Shown in pieces: positions 1-9,757 of a stretch of DNA of 64,000 nt. The position numbers and the translations under genes are program-made. Source of the DNA: Paracoccus sp. MC1862 (GTDB lineage: Bacteria > Pseudomonadota > Alphaproteobacteria > Rhodobacterales > Rhodobacteraceae); contig NZ_CP067225.1 of assembly GCF_016617715.1 (NCBI RefSeq), positions 868,001-932,000 of the forward strand, given 5' to 3'. The notes beneath the pieces are model-generated. The model had not been told where the DNA came from. It made no database searches and was given only the letters and a program-made list of their open reading frames with translations. How positions within the stretch are numbered: position 1 is the stretch's first letter; each line of letters begins with the position of its first letter.

Positions 1-678
1 CGACGCGACCGGGAAGGCCACCCAGACCTGGTGGCTGGTGTGATCGTGGTATTCGACCTCGGCCTCGGCCAGCGCGGTCTGTTCGACCGGCGACCACATC
101 ACGGGCTTCGAGCCCTGATACAGCGAGCCGTTCATCAAGAGCTTCATGAACTCGCCCGCGATCACCGCCTCGGCGTGATAGTCCATGGTCAGATAGGGGT
201 CGTCCCACTTGCCGGTGATGCCGAGGCGCTTGAACTCCTCGCGCTGGATGTCCACCCAACCTTCCGCGAAGTGCCGGCATTCCTGGCGGAACTCGACGAT
301 GTCCACGGCGTCCTTGTCGCGGCCCGCCTTGCGATATTCCTCCTCGATCTTCCATTCGATCGGCAACCCGTGGCAGTCCCAACCGGGGACATAGCGCGCA
401 TCGCGCCCCATCATCTGCTGGCTGCGGACGATGAAGTCCTTGAGAACCTTGTTCAGCGCGTGGCCGATATGCAGGTGCCCGTTGGCGTAAGGAGGGCCGT
501 CGTGCAGCACGAAGGGCTGGCGATCTTCGGCTTGCGCCCGAAGCCGGTCGTAGACGCCCAGCCGTTCCCAGCGTGCCAGCCACTCGGGCTCGCGCTGGGG
601 CAACCCCGCGCGCATGGGAAAATCGGTTTCGGGAAGGAAGACGGTGTTACGGTAGTCGGGTGTCTGGTCGGCGCTCAT
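1..678 (-). CDS. ileS: Isoleucyl-tRNA synthetase, N-terminal part (runs off the window)
   Basis: Class I aminoacyl-tRNA synthetase that charges tRNA-Ile in the cytoplasm. Translating the minus strand from the ATG at 678 gives about 226 residues with the IleS N-terminus: the HIGH nucleotide-binding signature ([15 protein letters not shown] at residues 70-73) after a DGPPYANG motif, then [14 protein letters not shown], typical of IleS rather than LeuRS or ValRS. The start of the CP1 editing region follows. The 3' end lies outside the window, so the frame is simply open at position 1. About 230 bases separate it from the divergent gene at 907. The family call is secure; completeness of the gene cannot be judged. 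Confidence 0.95.
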   Translation of the reverse strand, partial: MSADQTPDYRNTVFLPETDFPMRAGLPQREPEWLARWERLGVYDRLRAQAEDRQPFVLHDGPPYANGHLHIGHALNKVLKDFIVRSQQMMGRDARYVPGWDCHGLPIEWKIEEEYRKAGRDKDAVDIVEFRQECRHFAEGWVDIQREEFKRLGITGKWDDPYLTMDYHAEAVIAGEFMKLLMNGSLYQGSKPVMWSPVEQTALAEAEVEYHDHTSHQVWVAFPVAS

Positions 679-906
679 GGGCGGAAATCCTTGGGGCAGG
701 GCGGTCGGGCAAGCGTCATCCCGGCGGCGCGAAACCTCACGCCGCCGGGTCGCTAATTCGGGATATCCACGCCGCTGAAAGCATGGGGCGCGTTATAGGA
801 ACGGTGCCGGGCGGGGACAAGCGGCGGCGCGCCGCCTTTGGTTCGGCCGTCCTTGTCTTGGCGGGCGGGCTTTGTCACAAAGGGCCAACCAGATTGAGGC
901 TCTTTG

Positions 907-1611
907 ATGAAAGTCCTTTCCGCCGCCGAACGTCGGCTGATCGCCGCCCTGGACCGCCTGGACAACGCTGTCGAGCAGGCGGGCCGCTGGATGGCCGAGG
1001 CGATCGCGGCACCCCCGCCCCGGCCCCCGGCAACGGCCGATGCCGAGATTTCCGCCGAAGTCGCCTCGCTGCGCGAGCGTCAGGCGGCGATGCTCGCAGC
1101 CGTGCAGGCGCGCCTGTCCGAGGCGCATGAGCGCATGGCCGTCATGGGCGGAGAGGCCGCGCGGCTTGCGGCGGCCAACGAGGATCTCGCGCAGGCCAAC
1201 CGGGCACTGATAGAGGCGACCGGCGGCGGACCGGAGTCCTGGGCCGAAAACGGCGAGGTCGCGACTTTTGCCGCTCTGCAGGCCGAGGTGGATGCGCTGC
1301 GTGCCGCTCGCGCGGCCGAGATCGCGCAGATGGGCGAAATCCTTGACGCGCTGGACCGAATGCTGGGCGTGACTACCGCGCCGCGCAGTCACGCGACGGA
1401 CGGCCGGAACCCTGCCGATGCCGTGCAGAAACCGGAAGCTGATGCCGCCAGCACTCAGCCGCAGGACCGTCCTATGGCGATCCCGGAACCCGGCGTCCTT
1501 CGCGACGAGGACCCACTGCCCGAGGACGAGCCTGCCGCCGATGCCGAGCTGCCCGAGGACATCCGGGCCGGCGAGGGCGGCAACGAGCCTGTTGAAAAGG
1601 AAAGCCGCTGA
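907..1611 (+). CDS. Coiled-coil hypothetical protein upstream of zapA
   Basis: A 234-residue protein of unknown function. The N-terminal two thirds are Ala/Glu/Arg-rich with heptad-like spacing (blocks such as EVASLRERQAAMLAAVQARL and LAAANEDLAQANRAL), so a long coiled coil is expected. The last 80 residues are Pro/Glu/Asp-rich and look disordered. There is no signal peptide or membrane segment. I start at the ATG at 907 because a GAGG motif sits 8 bases upstream; a TTG at 904 would add one residue. Its stop overlaps the zapA start (TGATG), so the pair is translationally coupled, which suggests a role in cell division. That role is inferred from position only. Confidence 0.75.
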   Translation: MKVLSAAERRLIAALDRLDNAVEQAGRWMAEAIAAPPPRPPATADAEISAEVASLRERQAAMLAAVQARLSEAHERMAVMGGEAARLAAANEDLAQANRALIEATGGGPESWAENGEVATFAALQAEVDALRAARAAEIAQMGEILDALDRMLGVTTAPRSHATDGRNPADAVQKPEADAASTQPQDRPMAIPEPGVLRDEDPLPEDEPAADAELPEDIRAGEGGNEPVEKESR

Positions 1612-1973
1612 TGCCCATCGTCGAGTTCACCATCGGCCACAGGAAATACGAACTTTCCGCTCAGGAAGGCGAGGAGCGGCTGCTGAAGCGCGCGGCCGCC
1701 ATGCTGGACACCGAGGCCCGCACCATCCTGGAACAGGCGGGGCGGATGCCGGAACCGCGCCTGTTGCTGTTGGCGGGGCTGATGCTGGCCGACCGGACCT
1801 CGGGGCTTGAGGATCGGCTGGTCAATGTCGAACGCGAGTTGGCGCGGCTGAAGTCGAACCCGCCGCGGGTCGAGGTGCCGGTGATCCCGCCGCAGATCGG
1901 CGAGGCGCTGGCCGAACTCGCCGCCCGCGCCGAGGCGCTGGCCGACAAGGCCGAGGAAAGTCTGACCCGCTGA
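1611..1973 (+). CDS. zapA: Cell division protein ZapA
   Basis: ZapA is a small FtsZ-ring stabiliser that bundles FtsZ protofilaments at midcell. The 120-residue product has the typical N-terminus (MPIVEFTIGHRKYELSAQEG, a beta-hairpin), then the RLLKRAAAMLD helix and a long C-terminal coiled coil. The LAGLMLADRTSGLEDRL segment corresponds to the family helix LMAALNLADEL. The ATG overlaps the upstream stop by one base. A 6S-like RNA lies immediately downstream, and zapA next to ssrS is conserved across proteobacteria, which supports both calls. Confidence 0.88.
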   Translation: MPIVEFTIGHRKYELSAQEGEERLLKRAAAMLDTEARTILEQAGRMPEPRLLLLAGLMLADRTSGLEDRLVNVERELARLKSNPPRVEVPVIPPQIGEALAELAARAEALADKAEESLTR

Positions 1974-1982
1974 CTGCCAGCG

Positions 1983-2133
1983 CCCTGAGGGACCGCGTGC
2001 CGCAGGAATCGGGTCGCCTCGTCTGACAGGTGGGGAAATGGGACATGGCGTTGCAAGCTGTCTGGAAAGGGCAGCCGAAGGCCGTCGCTGCCCGCCACTT
2101 GTGTTGAGATTTGTCCTGCACACAGGTCCAGCC
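1983..2133 (+). ncRNA. ssrS: 6S RNA (candidate)
   Basis: 6S RNA mimics an open promoter and sequesters housekeeping RNA polymerase. The region just 3' of zapA folds as expected. A closing stem pairs GGACC (1990-1994) with GGTCC (2125-2129), GTG (1997-1999) with CAC (2121-2123), and GCAGGA (2002-2007) with TCCTGC (2114-2119). Large unpaired stretches then form a central bubble. An upper stem pairs ACAGGTGG with CCACTTGT, and an apical hairpin pairs GGGCAGC (2069-2075) with GCTGCCC (2087-2093). Length near 150 nt, the bubble-in-a-long-stem shape and the zapA neighbour fit 6S. Primary sequence was not compared with a model, and the ends are approximate. Confidence 0.72.
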
Positions 2134-2193
2134 AGAGGATCAACTTTCGCCAGATCCACAGGCTGACAGACCGATCATCGGCGCATTCCGATG

Positions 2194-2219
2194 AAAAAGG
2201 AGGCCACGGCGGCCTCCTT
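2194..2219 (-). terminator. Rho-independent terminator of gltA
   Basis: On the minus strand, AAGGAGGCC pairs with GGCCTCCTT (2197-2205 with 2211-2219) around a 5-base loop, followed by a run of T residues (AAAAA on the plus strand at 2194-2198). It lies 15 bases beyond the gltA stop codon. Confidence 0.85.
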
Positions 2220-2233
2220 CGTCTTTCGCAGAT

Positions 2234-3526
2234 TCAGCGCGCGTCCACGGCGACGTAGTCTCGCCGGTCCTCGCCCACGTAAAGTTGGCGCGGGCGGCCG
2301 ATCTTGCTGTCCGGGTCGCCCAGCATTTCCTTCCACTGGCTGATCCAGCCGACCGTGCGGGACAAGGCGAAGATCGGCGTGAACATCGAGGTGGGGAAAC
2401 CCATCGCCGACAGGATGATGCCGGAATAGAAATCGACATTCGGATAAAGCTTCTTGGAAACGAAATAATCGTCTTCCAGTGCGATCCGTTCCAGTTCCTT
2501 GGCGACCTGCAGCGTCGGGTTGTTCTCGATCCCGAGGATGCCCAGAACCTCGTCCGCCGACTGCTTCATGATCTTCGCGCGCGGGTCGAAGTTCTTGTAA
2601 ACGCGGTGGCCGAAGCCCATCAGGCGGAAGGGATCGTCCTTGTCCTTGGACCGGCGGATGTATTCGGGGATGCGGTCCACGCTGCCGATTTCCTGCAGCA
2701 TTTCCAGCGCAGCCTGGTTGGCGCCGCCATGCGCGGGGCCCCACAGGCAGGCGATGCCCGCCGCGATGCAGGCAAAGGGGTTCGCGCCCGAGGAACCTGC
2801 CAGCCGCACGGTCGAGGTCGAGGCGTTCTGCTCATGATCCGCGTGCAGGGTGAAGATGCGGTCCATCGCCCGGGACAGTGCCGGATCGGGCCTGTATTCC
2901 TCGGCCGGGACCGAAAAGCACATGTGCAGGAAGTTCGAAGCGTAATCCAGTTCGTTCTTCGGATAAACAAAGGGCTGACCGATGGAATACTTGTAGGCCA
3001 TCGCCGCGATCGTCGGCAGCTTGGCAATCAGCCGGTGCGAGGCGATCTCGCGCTGCTTGCGATCGTTGATGTCGGTCGAATCATGGTAAAAGGCCGACAT
3101 CGCCCCGACGACGCCCACCATGGTCGCCATCGGGTGGCTGTCGCGGCGGAAGCCGCGGAAGAAATAGTGCATCTGCTCATGCACCATGGTGTGGCGCGTG
3201 ATGATGTTCTCGAACCACTCCATCTTTTCGCGGGTGGGCAGTTCGCCGTTCAGCAGCAGGTAGCAGACCTCAAGGTAGTGGCTGTGCTCGGCCAATTGCT
3301 CGATGGGATAGCCGCGGTACCACAGCTCTCCCTTGTCGCCGTCGATATAGGTGATCGCGCTTTCGCAGGCGGCGGTCGAGGTAAAGCCGGGGTCGAAGGT
3401 GAACACATCGCCCTGGGCATAGAGCTTGCGGATGTCCACGCATTCCGGCCCCACGGTCGGGGTCAGGATGGGCAGTTCCACATCCTTGTCGTTCAGCGTG
3501 ATCCGGGCAGTCTTCGCGTCGGCCAT
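2234..3526 (-). CDS. gltA: Citrate synthase
   Basis: Condenses oxaloacetate with acetyl-CoA to citrate, the entry step of the TCA cycle. The 430-residue protein matches the hexameric type II bacterial enzyme in length and motifs: the catalytic segment around [20 protein letters not shown] (His and neighbours), [15 protein letters not shown], and [15 protein letters not shown] with the substrate-binding His and Arg. The open frame extends 30 codons further upstream, but the ATG at 3526 has an AAGGA motif 9 bases upstream and gives the usual MADAKTARI start. It follows gltX on the same strand after a 52-base gap, a common alphaproteobacterial order. Confidence 0.95.
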   Translation of the reverse strand: MADAKTARITLNDKDVELPILTPTVGPECVDIRKLYAQGDVFTFDPGFTSTAACESAITYIDGDKGELWYRGYPIEQLAEHSHYLEVCYLLLNGELPTREKMEWFENIITRHTMVHEQMHYFFRGFRRDSHPMATMVGVVGAMSAFYHDSTDINDRKQREIASHRLIAKLPTIAAMAYKYSIGQPFVYPKNELDYASNFLHMCFSVPAEEYRPDPALSRAMDRIFTLHADHEQNASTSTVRLAGSSGANPFACIAAGIACLWGPAHGGANQAALEMLQEIGSVDRIPEYIRRSKDKDDPFRLMGFGHRVYKNFDPRAKIMKQSADEVLGILGIENNPTLQVAKELERIALEDDYFVSKKLYPNVDFYSGIILSAMGFPTSMFTPIFALSRTVGWISQWKEMLGDPDSKIGRPRQLYVGEDRRDYVAVDAR

Positions 3527-3578
3527 CGCACAATCCTTTTGCCATTGACCCATTCCGGGCCGGTAAGGTCGGGTTCTT

Positions 3579-4970
3579 TCACGCCGTGGCGTCCGCCAGA
3601 CGGGAAATCGTTTCATCGCGGCCCAAGGCCAGCATCATGTCGAATACGCTGGGGGTGGCGGTCCGGCCGGCCAGGGCGGCCCGAACGGGCGCCGCGACCT
3701 TTCCCAGACCCACGCCCCGCGCCTCGGCAATCCGCTGCGCCGCCGCCTCCAGATCATCTCGCGCCCAGTTAGCATTCTGCAGCGCAGCGGTCAAATCTTC
3801 GAGTATACCTTTGGACACCGTATCAAGCGCATTTTTCGCCTTTTCGTCCGCCTCGACCGGCCGCTCGATCAGCGCGAACCTTGCCTGGTCCAGCAGTTGC
3901 GGCAGGGTGCGGGCCTTCTGCTTCAGCGCGGCCAGCGCAGGCGTCATGCGCTGCAATTGCACAGACGTCAGGGCAGGCTGGTCCGTGGCCTTCAGAAAGT
4001 CGGCCAGTTCCTGCAGCAGCGTCTCGTCCGTCATGGCGGCGATATGGTGGCCCGAGACATGCTCCAGCTTCTTGAAGTCCAGCCGCGCCGGCGCCTTGCC
4101 GATCCCGCCGAGGTCGAACCACTCCAGCGCCTGCGCGTCGTCGAACAGCTCGGCATCGCCATGGCTCCACCCCAGACGGGCGAGGTAGTTGCGCATCGCC
4201 GCCGCCGGATAGCCCAAGGCCGCATATTCGTGCAGGCCCACGGCGCCGTGACGCTTGGACAGCTTCTTGCCGTCGGTGCCGTGGATCAGCGGGATATGGG
4301 CGAAGACCGGCAGGTCCCAGCCGTTCGCCGCATAGACCTGCGCCTGCCGCGCGGCGTTGGTCAGGTGGTCGTCACCACGGATGATATGCGTCACCTCCAT
4401 GTCGTGGTCGTCCACCACCACCGCGTGCATGTAGGTCGGCGTCCCGTCCGACCGCAGCAGCACCATGTCGTCCAGCTGGTCGTTGCGGAAGGTCACGTCC
4501 CCCTGCACCGCGTCATGGATCACCGTTTCGCCCTCGCGCGGTGCCCGCAGGCGGATCGCAAAGGGCGCGTCGGGCCGGGTCGCAGGGTCCGCATCGCGCC
4601 AAGGGCTGACAAAGGGCTGGTTCGGGTTCCCGGCACGCCATGCCTCGATCTCGGCGGGCGTGGTGTAGCAGGGATAGGCGGTGCCCGCCGCCATCATCTG
4701 CCGCGCCACCTCGGCATGGCGGTCGGCGCGGGCGAACTGGCTGACGGGCTCGCCGTCCCAGTCGAGGCCCAGCCATGTCAGCCCCTCAAGGATTGCCTCG
4801 GTCGCCTCGGGGGTGGAACGGGCGCGGTCGGTATCCTCGATCCGCAAAAGGAACCTGCCGCCGCGGCCGCGGGCGTAAAGCCAGTTGAACAGCGCCGTGC
4901 GCGCGCCGCCGATGTGCAGATAGCCCGTGGGCGAGGGCGCAAAGCGCGTGACAACGGGGGATGAGGGCAT
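3579..4970 (-). CDS. gltX: Glutamyl-tRNA synthetase
   Basis: Class I synthetase that attaches glutamate to tRNA-Glu. The 463 residues contain [22 protein letters not shown] near the N-terminus (HIGH-type motif as HIGG), [18 protein letters not shown], and the KMSKS-type signature KKLSKRHG near residue 245. A helical anticodon-binding domain follows. Length is normal for the bacterial enzyme. Alphaproteobacteria often carry two gltX copies, one of which can also charge tRNA-Gln; this sequence alone does not show which type this is. It is divergent from comEC and about 100 bases from the likely comEC start. Confidence 0.94.
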   Translation of the reverse strand: MPSSPVVTRFAPSPTGYLHIGGARTALFNWLYARGRGGRFLLRIEDTDRARSTPEATEAILEGLTWLGLDWDGEPVSQFARADRHAEVARQMMAAGTAYPCYTTPAEIEAWRAGNPNQPFVSPWRDADPATRPDAPFAIRLRAPREGETVIHDAVQGDVTFRNDQLDDMVLLRSDGTPTYMHAVVVDDHDMEVTHIIRGDDHLTNAARQAQVYAANGWDLPVFAHIPLIHGTDGKKLSKRHGAVGLHEYAALGYPAAAMRNYLARLGWSHGDAELFDDAQALEWFDLGGIGKAPARLDFKKLEHVSGHHIAAMTDETLLQELADFLKATDQPALTSVQLQRMTPALAALKQKARTLPQLLDQARFALIERPVEADEKAKNALDTVSKGILEDLTAALQNANWARDDLEAAAQRIAEARGVGLGKVAAPVRAALAGRTATPSVFDMMLALGRDETISRLADATA

Positions 4971-5074
4971 GGCGGGTCCTGCTTTTCGGTCTTCGGGCGG
5001 GCCTTAACCTTTCGGAAAGGACCGGAGGGATAGGATCGCGGAAGGGATACGGACAGGAACGGGGAAGAACAAGA

Positions 5075-7309
5075 TTGACGGCGGTCGAGGCGGCGGAACC
5101 TTCCGGTGGGCGCTTCCGCGCAAGGTTGCGGGTGCTTCGGACGTTCCTGATGACTCGCGGAAGTTCGCGCGCATTGCCGACGGCCGAACGGGTGACGCGC
5201 GCCGGGCTGCTGATCTGGGCGCCAGTGCTGGTTGCCCTGGGGATCGGCGGCTGGTTCCTGCTGCGGTTCGAGCCGGGTTTGGCGCATTACGCCTTTGCCG
5301 CGGCGGGAATGGCAGGCGCTCTCTGGGCCGCGCGCATCGCGCGGGGTCGTGCGGTCGCGGGCCGGCTCGACTGGAACCGCGCCGACCTGCTACGGCTCGG
5401 CGCCATGGGCATGGCGCTGGTGCTCACAGGCTTTCTTGCGGCGGGGCTGCGCCTGCATCTCGTGGCAGCACCGGTGATGGATTACCGCTATTATGGTCCC
5501 ATCGAGGGCCGCGTGGTGGAAATCGACCGCTCGGCCCGCGACCGGATGCGGGTGACGCTGGACCGGGTGGTGCTGCGCGACACAGCCCCCGGACGAACGC
5601 CCCATCAGGTGCGGCTGTCCCTGATGGGCGAACTAGCGCTTCCTGCGCCGGGCAGCCGTGTCATGCTGACGGGCCACCTGGGTCCGCCGCCCGGTCCGGC
5701 CGAGCCTAACGGCTTCGATTTCCGCCGCGCCGCCTTTTTCGAGAGGCTGGGCGCGGTCGGCTACACCCGCACGCCGATCCTGACCGTCGAGCCGGCACCC
5801 GCCCGGCGGATCGACGCGACGGCCGTCCGGTCGCGGCTTTCGCAGGCCATGCAGCGGTCCATCGGCGGGCAGGAGGGCGCGGTCGCGGCGGCGCTGATGA
5901 CGGGCGACCGTTCCGGCATCGCCGAGGCCACGAACCAGATGATGCGTGATTCGAATCTTTATCACATCGTCTCGATCTCGGGCCTGCACATGTCGATGCT
6001 GGCGGGGTTCGTTTATGCGGCACTGCGGCTGGCGCTTGCCGCGCTGCAGTCCCGTGGCGGCGGGGTGCCTGCGGGGATCGCGGTCCACAAGATCGCGGCG
6101 CTTGTGGCCCTTGTGGTGGCCACGGTCTATCTGTGGATCTCCGGCGGCGGCGTGGCGACCGAGCGGGCCTGGCTGATGGTGGCGGTGATGCTGTCGGCGG
6201 TTCTGCTGGACCGCCGCGCGATCTCGCTGAGGACGGTGGCGCTTGCGGGGCTGGTGATCCTGCTGCTGGCGCCCGAGGCGCTGGTGACCTCGGGCTTCCA
6301 GATGAGCTTTGCCGCCACCGCCGCGCTGATCCTGCTGTTTCCCGCCTGGTCGCGGCGGGCGCAGGCGCTGCCTTGGATCGTCCGGGGCGTGGCTATGCTG
6401 GTGATCTCGTCGCTGATCGCGGGGCTGGCGACCTCGCCCATCGCGGCGGCGCATTTCAACCGCTCGGCGCAATACGGCCTGGTCGCGAATCTGCTGGTGG
6501 TCCCGGTCATGGGGGCGGTGGTCATGCCCGCGGGCGCGCTCGCGGCGCTGCTGGCCCCTGTCGGTCTGGCCGAGCCAGCCTTATGGCTGATGGGGCTTGG
6601 GACGCGCTGGATGCTGTTCGTGGCCGAGCAGGTGACCGGCTGGGGCGGCGCGGTGCTGACGGTCCGCGCGCCCCACTGGGCGGCGCTGCCCTTGGGCGGA
6701 ACGGGGGTGACGGTCGGCCTGCTTGCCCTGCATGGAACGCGCGGCCGGCTTTCCCGGATCACCCTTTTCCTCGCAGGGCTGATGGTGCTGGGCAGCGCGG
6801 CGCTCTGGCATGCGACCGGGCGCCCCCATCTTCTGATCGCGTCGGATGGGACGGCGGTCGGGTTGATGACCCCGGCAGGACGGTCGCTGTCCAAGCCGGC
6901 CGGGGCCTTCGTGGCGGACAGCTGGCTGCGCGCCGACGGCGATCTCGCCAGTGCCGAGGACGCCGCCGCCCGACCGGGATGGCATGGCGAGCAGGGCGCG
7001 CGCCGCGCGAGCCTCGCCGGTCGGGACGTCGTTCACCTCACCGGCAAGGGCGCGGCCGGGCGGGCAGCCGACGCTTGCACCAGCGGCACGATCGTCATCC
7101 TTGCCGCCCCTGCGCCGGATGGCCTGAGTGGCGGCTGCGAACTGTTCGATCAGTCCCGCCTGTCGCTCGGCGGTGCCACGGCGGGCTTTCTGCAAGACGG
7201 GCAGATGCAGTGGATCAGCGACGCATCCGCGAACGGACGGCGGCTCTGGACCTCGCGCGCCGTGCGAAGGCAGTGGATGCCCTCTGCGTCCCCAAGGCTG
7301 TCTGACTGA
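5075..7309 (+). CDS. comEC: ComEC/Rec2-type DNA-uptake channel protein
   Basis: ComEC forms the inner-membrane channel for single-stranded DNA during natural transformation. The protein (about 744 residues from this start) has N-terminal membrane helices, a soluble DUF4131-like region (about residues 105-200) and the multi-helix Competence core with the characteristic SISGLHMSMLAGF motif and GGVATERAW. A C-terminal stretch from about residue 590 is soluble, but I see no intact metallo-beta-lactamase HxHxDH motif. The start is uncertain: the frame is open from 4961. TTG at 5075 has a GGGGAAG motif upstream, whereas ATG at 5150 has none. Whether the organism is competent is unknown. Confidence 0.85.
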   Translation: MTAVEAAEPSGGRFRARLRVLRTFLMTRGSSRALPTAERVTRAGLLIWAPVLVALGIGGWFLLRFEPGLAHYAFAAAGMAGALWAARIARGRAVAGRLDWNRADLLRLGAMGMALVLTGFLAAGLRLHLVAAPVMDYRYYGPIEGRVVEIDRSARDRMRVTLDRVVLRDTAPGRTPHQVRLSLMGELALPAPGSRVMLTGHLGPPPGPAEPNGFDFRRAAFFERLGAVGYTRTPILTVEPAPARRIDATAVRSRLSQAMQRSIGGQEGAVAAALMTGDRSGIAEATNQMMRDSNLYHIVSISGLHMSMLAGFVYAALRLALAALQSRGGGVPAGIAVHKIAALVALVVATVYLWISGGGVATERAWLMVAVMLSAVLLDRRAISLRTVALAGLVILLLAPEALVTSGFQMSFAATAALILLFPAWSRRAQALPWIVRGVAMLVISSLIAGLATSPIAAAHFNRSAQYGLVANLLVVPVMGAVVMPAGALAALLAPVGLAEPALWLMGLGTRWMLFVAEQVTGWGGAVLTVRAPHWAALPLGGTGVTVGLLALHGTRGRLSRITLFLAGLMVLGSAALWHATGRPHLLIASDGTAVGLMTPAGRSLSKPAGAFVADSWLRADGDLASAEDAAARPGWHGEQGARRASLAGRDVVHLTGKGAAGRAADACTSGTIVILAAPAPDGLSGGCELFDQSRLSLGGATAGFLQDGQMQWISDASANGRRLWTSRAVRRQWMPSASPRLSD

Positions 7310-7330
7310 CGCCGCGCTGCTGCGGCGTTT
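7309..7330 (+). terminator. Terminator of comEC
   Basis: ACGCCGC (7309-7315) pairs perfectly with GCGGCGT (7322-7328) around a 6-base loop and is followed by a short T tract. The stem begins at the last base of the comEC stop codon. Confidence 0.6.
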
Positions 7331-7713
7331 CCATAGCGAGATATGGCTTTGCCTCCAGCAAGGTAGGCACGATTGCAGTCACCGAAAGGCTGTTATCGGC
7401 TTGAAGCGTGATGAGCCAACGGCGAGCCGAGGGATGGAATCAGGCTGCTCGGGGTTGGCCGCGAAAAGCAAAATCCAGAACGCCCTCGCCTCCTTCCGTC
7501 GAACCTCGGACCTGCGGTCGTGCTCGCATATTCCCGCGCTGCCCGGCCCGGCTCCATGATCCTGGCCGCGACCTGTTCCATATGCGTGGCTTCGATTGGA
7601 GGATGTGCCCTCGTCGGAACCGTCGCGGCCAAGCGCATCCATGTCGAAGATCCGCGCGGCGCAAGTGGATGAGGTTGCCTAGAACGCTGTTCCTCCGAAG
7701 CAATCCTCTGCCG
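7331..7713. other. 383-base gap without a supportable gene
   Basis: Between the comEC terminator and the epimerase stop codon I find only short overlapping frames on both strands. They show neither recognisable protein motifs nor a ribosome-binding site. No tRNA, terminator array or long repeat is evident. It may hold the decayed end of a lost gene or an acquisition boundary of the glycan cassette that starts at 7714, but nothing in the sequence proves that. Confidence 0.5.
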
Positions 7714-8814
7714 TCAACAAAGATCGCGGCGCAGGACCTCGACGATTCGGCTAGCGGCCTTGCCGTCGCCGTAGGGCGATCCGCGGGAAGCCATGGCCGC
7801 GCAGGCTGCGGGATCGTCCAGCAGGGTTTGGGCCGCCGCGCGGATCGGCTCGGTCTCGGTGCCGACAAGCCGCGTCGTCCCGGCGCTGACCGCCTCGGGG
7901 CGCTCGGTCGTTTCGCGCAGCACCAGGACCGGCTTGCCCAAGGCCGGCGCCTCTTCCTGCACGCCGCCCGAATCCGACAGGATCAGCGTCGCCCGGCTCA
8001 TCGCGGCGACAAACGAGGCATAGTCCAGCGGCTCGCACAGAAGGACGCGGTCCATCGCGCCGAAGCGTTCATGCACGACCCCGCGCACATTCGGGTTGTG
8101 GTGAACCGGCAGAACCATCTGGACGTCGGGATTGTCCTCGACCAGCCGCGCAAGCGCGTCGCAGATGCGGCCCAGCGGCTCGCCGAAGTTCTCGCGCCGG
8201 TGCAGCGTCACCAGCAGCAGGCGCTTGCCGGGGTCGAGGGCAAGGCCGATATGGGGTTTGGTCGCGGCCACATGGTGCAGCGCGTCGATGACCGTGTTGC
8301 CGGTCACATGGATGTCGGCCGCGGGATAGCCCTCGGCCAGCAGGCGGTCGGCGGAAAGCCGGGTCGGGGCAAAGTGCCAGCGGCTCAGGCGGCTTGCCAC
8401 GACGCGGTTCAGTTCCTCGGGAAAGGGGTTGGCGATGTCGCCGGTCCGCAGCCCCGCCTCGACATGGCCGAAAGGCACCTGCGCGTAAAAGGATGACAGC
8501 GCCGTCGCCAGAACGGTGGTCGTGTCCCCCTGCGCCAGCACCGCGTCCGGCTGTTCGGCCGCCAGCACCTCCTCCAGCCGGATCAGCAGCCGCCCGGTCA
8601 GGCCGCCGAGGGTCTGGCCGGGTTCCATGATGTCCAGGTCGATATCGGGCGTGATCTCGAACAGGTCGAGCACCTGGTCCAGCATCTGCCGGTGCTGCGC
8701 CGTCGCAAGCACCCGGCATTCAAAGGAGGGATCAGCCTGCAATGCCCGGATCACCGGCGCCATCTTGATCGCCTCGGGGCGGGTGCCGACGGTGCAGAGA
8801 ATCTTCTTCCTCAT
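7714..8814 (-). CDS. wecB: UDP-N-acetylglucosamine 2-epimerase (non-hydrolysing)
   Basis: Interconverts UDP-GlcNAc and UDP-ManNAc, supplying ManNAc-type sugars for capsule or O-antigen. The 366-residue protein has the GT-B-like epimerase fold signatures: VGTRPEAIKMAP at the N-terminus, QGDTTTVLATALSS, HVEAGLRTGD with the catalytic acidic residue, FAPTRLSADRLL, THRRENFG-like TLHRRENFGEP, and LSDSGGVQEEAPALGKPVL for UDP binding. Length is typical. Its ATG overlaps the stop of the upstream sulfotransferase-like gene (ATGA), so it is the last gene of a minus-strand operon with the two genes at 8811-13372. The operon context suggests an extracellular polysaccharide. Confidence 0.92.
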   Translation of the reverse strand: MRKKILCTVGTRPEAIKMAPVIRALQADPSFECRVLATAQHRQMLDQVLDLFEITPDIDLDIMEPGQTLGGLTGRLLIRLEEVLAAEQPDAVLAQGDTTTVLATALSSFYAQVPFGHVEAGLRTGDIANPFPEELNRVVASRLSRWHFAPTRLSADRLLAEGYPAADIHVTGNTVIDALHHVAATKPHIGLALDPGKRLLLVTLHRRENFGEPLGRICDALARLVEDNPDVQMVLPVHHNPNVRGVVHERFGAMDRVLLCEPLDYASFVAAMSRATLILSDSGGVQEEAPALGKPVLVLRETTERPEAVSAGTTRLVGTETEPIRAAAQTLLDDPAACAAMASRGSPYGDGKAASRIVEVLRRDLC

Positions 8815-9740
8815 ATCCGGTGGTCCGCTGCGATCAGCGCGCAGGCGCGGTCGTAAAGGGCGGCGTCCTGCCAGTTGGCGCGGATCAGCCGGTCGCGCAG
8901 GGCAGGGGGCAGCGCGGACAGCATCGCCTCGACCCGCTCGGCCGTGCTGTCGGGCGCGGCATCGGTGACGTTGTGGCGCGTGTCGTCGGGCAAGGACAGC
9001 GTCAGCCCGTGGCCGGCCAGGATGTCGCCGAACCGGGCGACGTCGGCCTCGAACTGCTCGGTCCGGCCCAGCAGCTCGATCCCGGCAAGGGTCCTCAGCG
9101 CGGTTCCCAGATCATAGGTGATCCCCTCTGCCGTGCGCTTGAGGACGGGCCGCGTCCGGTAGGGCGAGGCGAAGAAGCGGGTCTGCGCATTCGAGACATG
9201 GACGACCTCTGCCGGCGAGTTCAGGCAATGCTCGATCCAGCCCGCAAGGTCGTGCCGGCGCGCGGCCATCGCCGTCGTCGTCTTGTCGAAATCGGGCGCG
9301 GGCAGCGGCTCTGGCAGGGGCAGCGTTCCTTCGGGCAGGCCGGGGTTCACGGTGCGTTGGGCCTCGGCGGCCTGCCGGGTCAGTTCGGCCTCAAGCTCCT
9401 CGGGCACGAGCGAGCCCAGCGGCGTTCCGTCAGCGCGTTCCGGCCCGCGCTTGAAGCGGTAGATCGAGGCGATCCGCAGAAAGGGGTTGCGCAGGAAGAT
9501 CGCGGCCAGCGCGCGGTAGCCAATCGAACTGGGCGGCGGCAGCAGGATCTGGTGCGAGGAGAACGCCACCGCCTGCGGACGGCGCATGATGATCCGGTCC
9601 AACTGGTCCTGGTCGATGGTGAAGAAGGGATAGGGACCGTCAAACAACTCGTGCCGGTCGCCGAAGTTGTGGGTGAGAACGTGATCGAAGGACGTCCCCG
9701 CGTTCTTGTAGATATGGTAATGAAGGATGACGGTCCGCAT
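8811..9740 (-). CDS. Sulfotransferase-like protein
   Basis: A 309-residue protein whose N-terminus HYHIYKNAGTSFDHVL resembles the PAPS 5'-phosphosulfate loop of carbohydrate sulfotransferases (KxAGTS). A later FLRNPFLRIASIYRFK segment matches the 3'-phosphate-binding motif (RdPxxRxxSxY-like). It probably transfers sulfate to a sugar, acting in the cytoplasm before export or at the membrane; no signal peptide is visible. I start at the ATG at 9740, although the frame continues open upstream, because the upstream coding region belongs to the large glycosyltransferase in another frame and an ATCGC/GGAAG stretch precedes the ATG. Domain family is probable; the acceptor is unknown. Confidence 0.75.
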   Translation of the reverse strand: MRTVILHYHIYKNAGTSFDHVLTHNFGDRHELFDGPYPFFTIDQDQLDRIIMRRPQAVAFSSHQILLPPPSSIGYRALAAIFLRNPFLRIASIYRFKRGPERADGTPLGSLVPEELEAELTRQAAEAQRTVNPGLPEGTLPLPEPLPAPDFDKTTTAMAARRHDLAGWIEHCLNSPAEVVHVSNAQTRFFASPYRTRPVLKRTAEGITYDLGTALRTLAGIELLGRTEQFEADVARFGDILAGHGLTLSLPDDTRHNVTDAAPDSTAERVEAMLSALPPALRDRLIRANWQDAALYDRACALIAADHRI

Positions 9741-9757
9741 CGGGAACTTCCGGGCGA

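Noticed and set aside
24-756. Plus-strand 241-codon frame at the window start
   Set aside because: It is the antisense of ileS, whose minus-strand translation has HIGH and further family motifs.
7331-7713. A transposase remnant in the gap after comEC
   Set aside because: Both strands were read in all frames; no DDE, helix-turn-helix or inverted-repeat end could be recognised, so no mobile-element call is justified.
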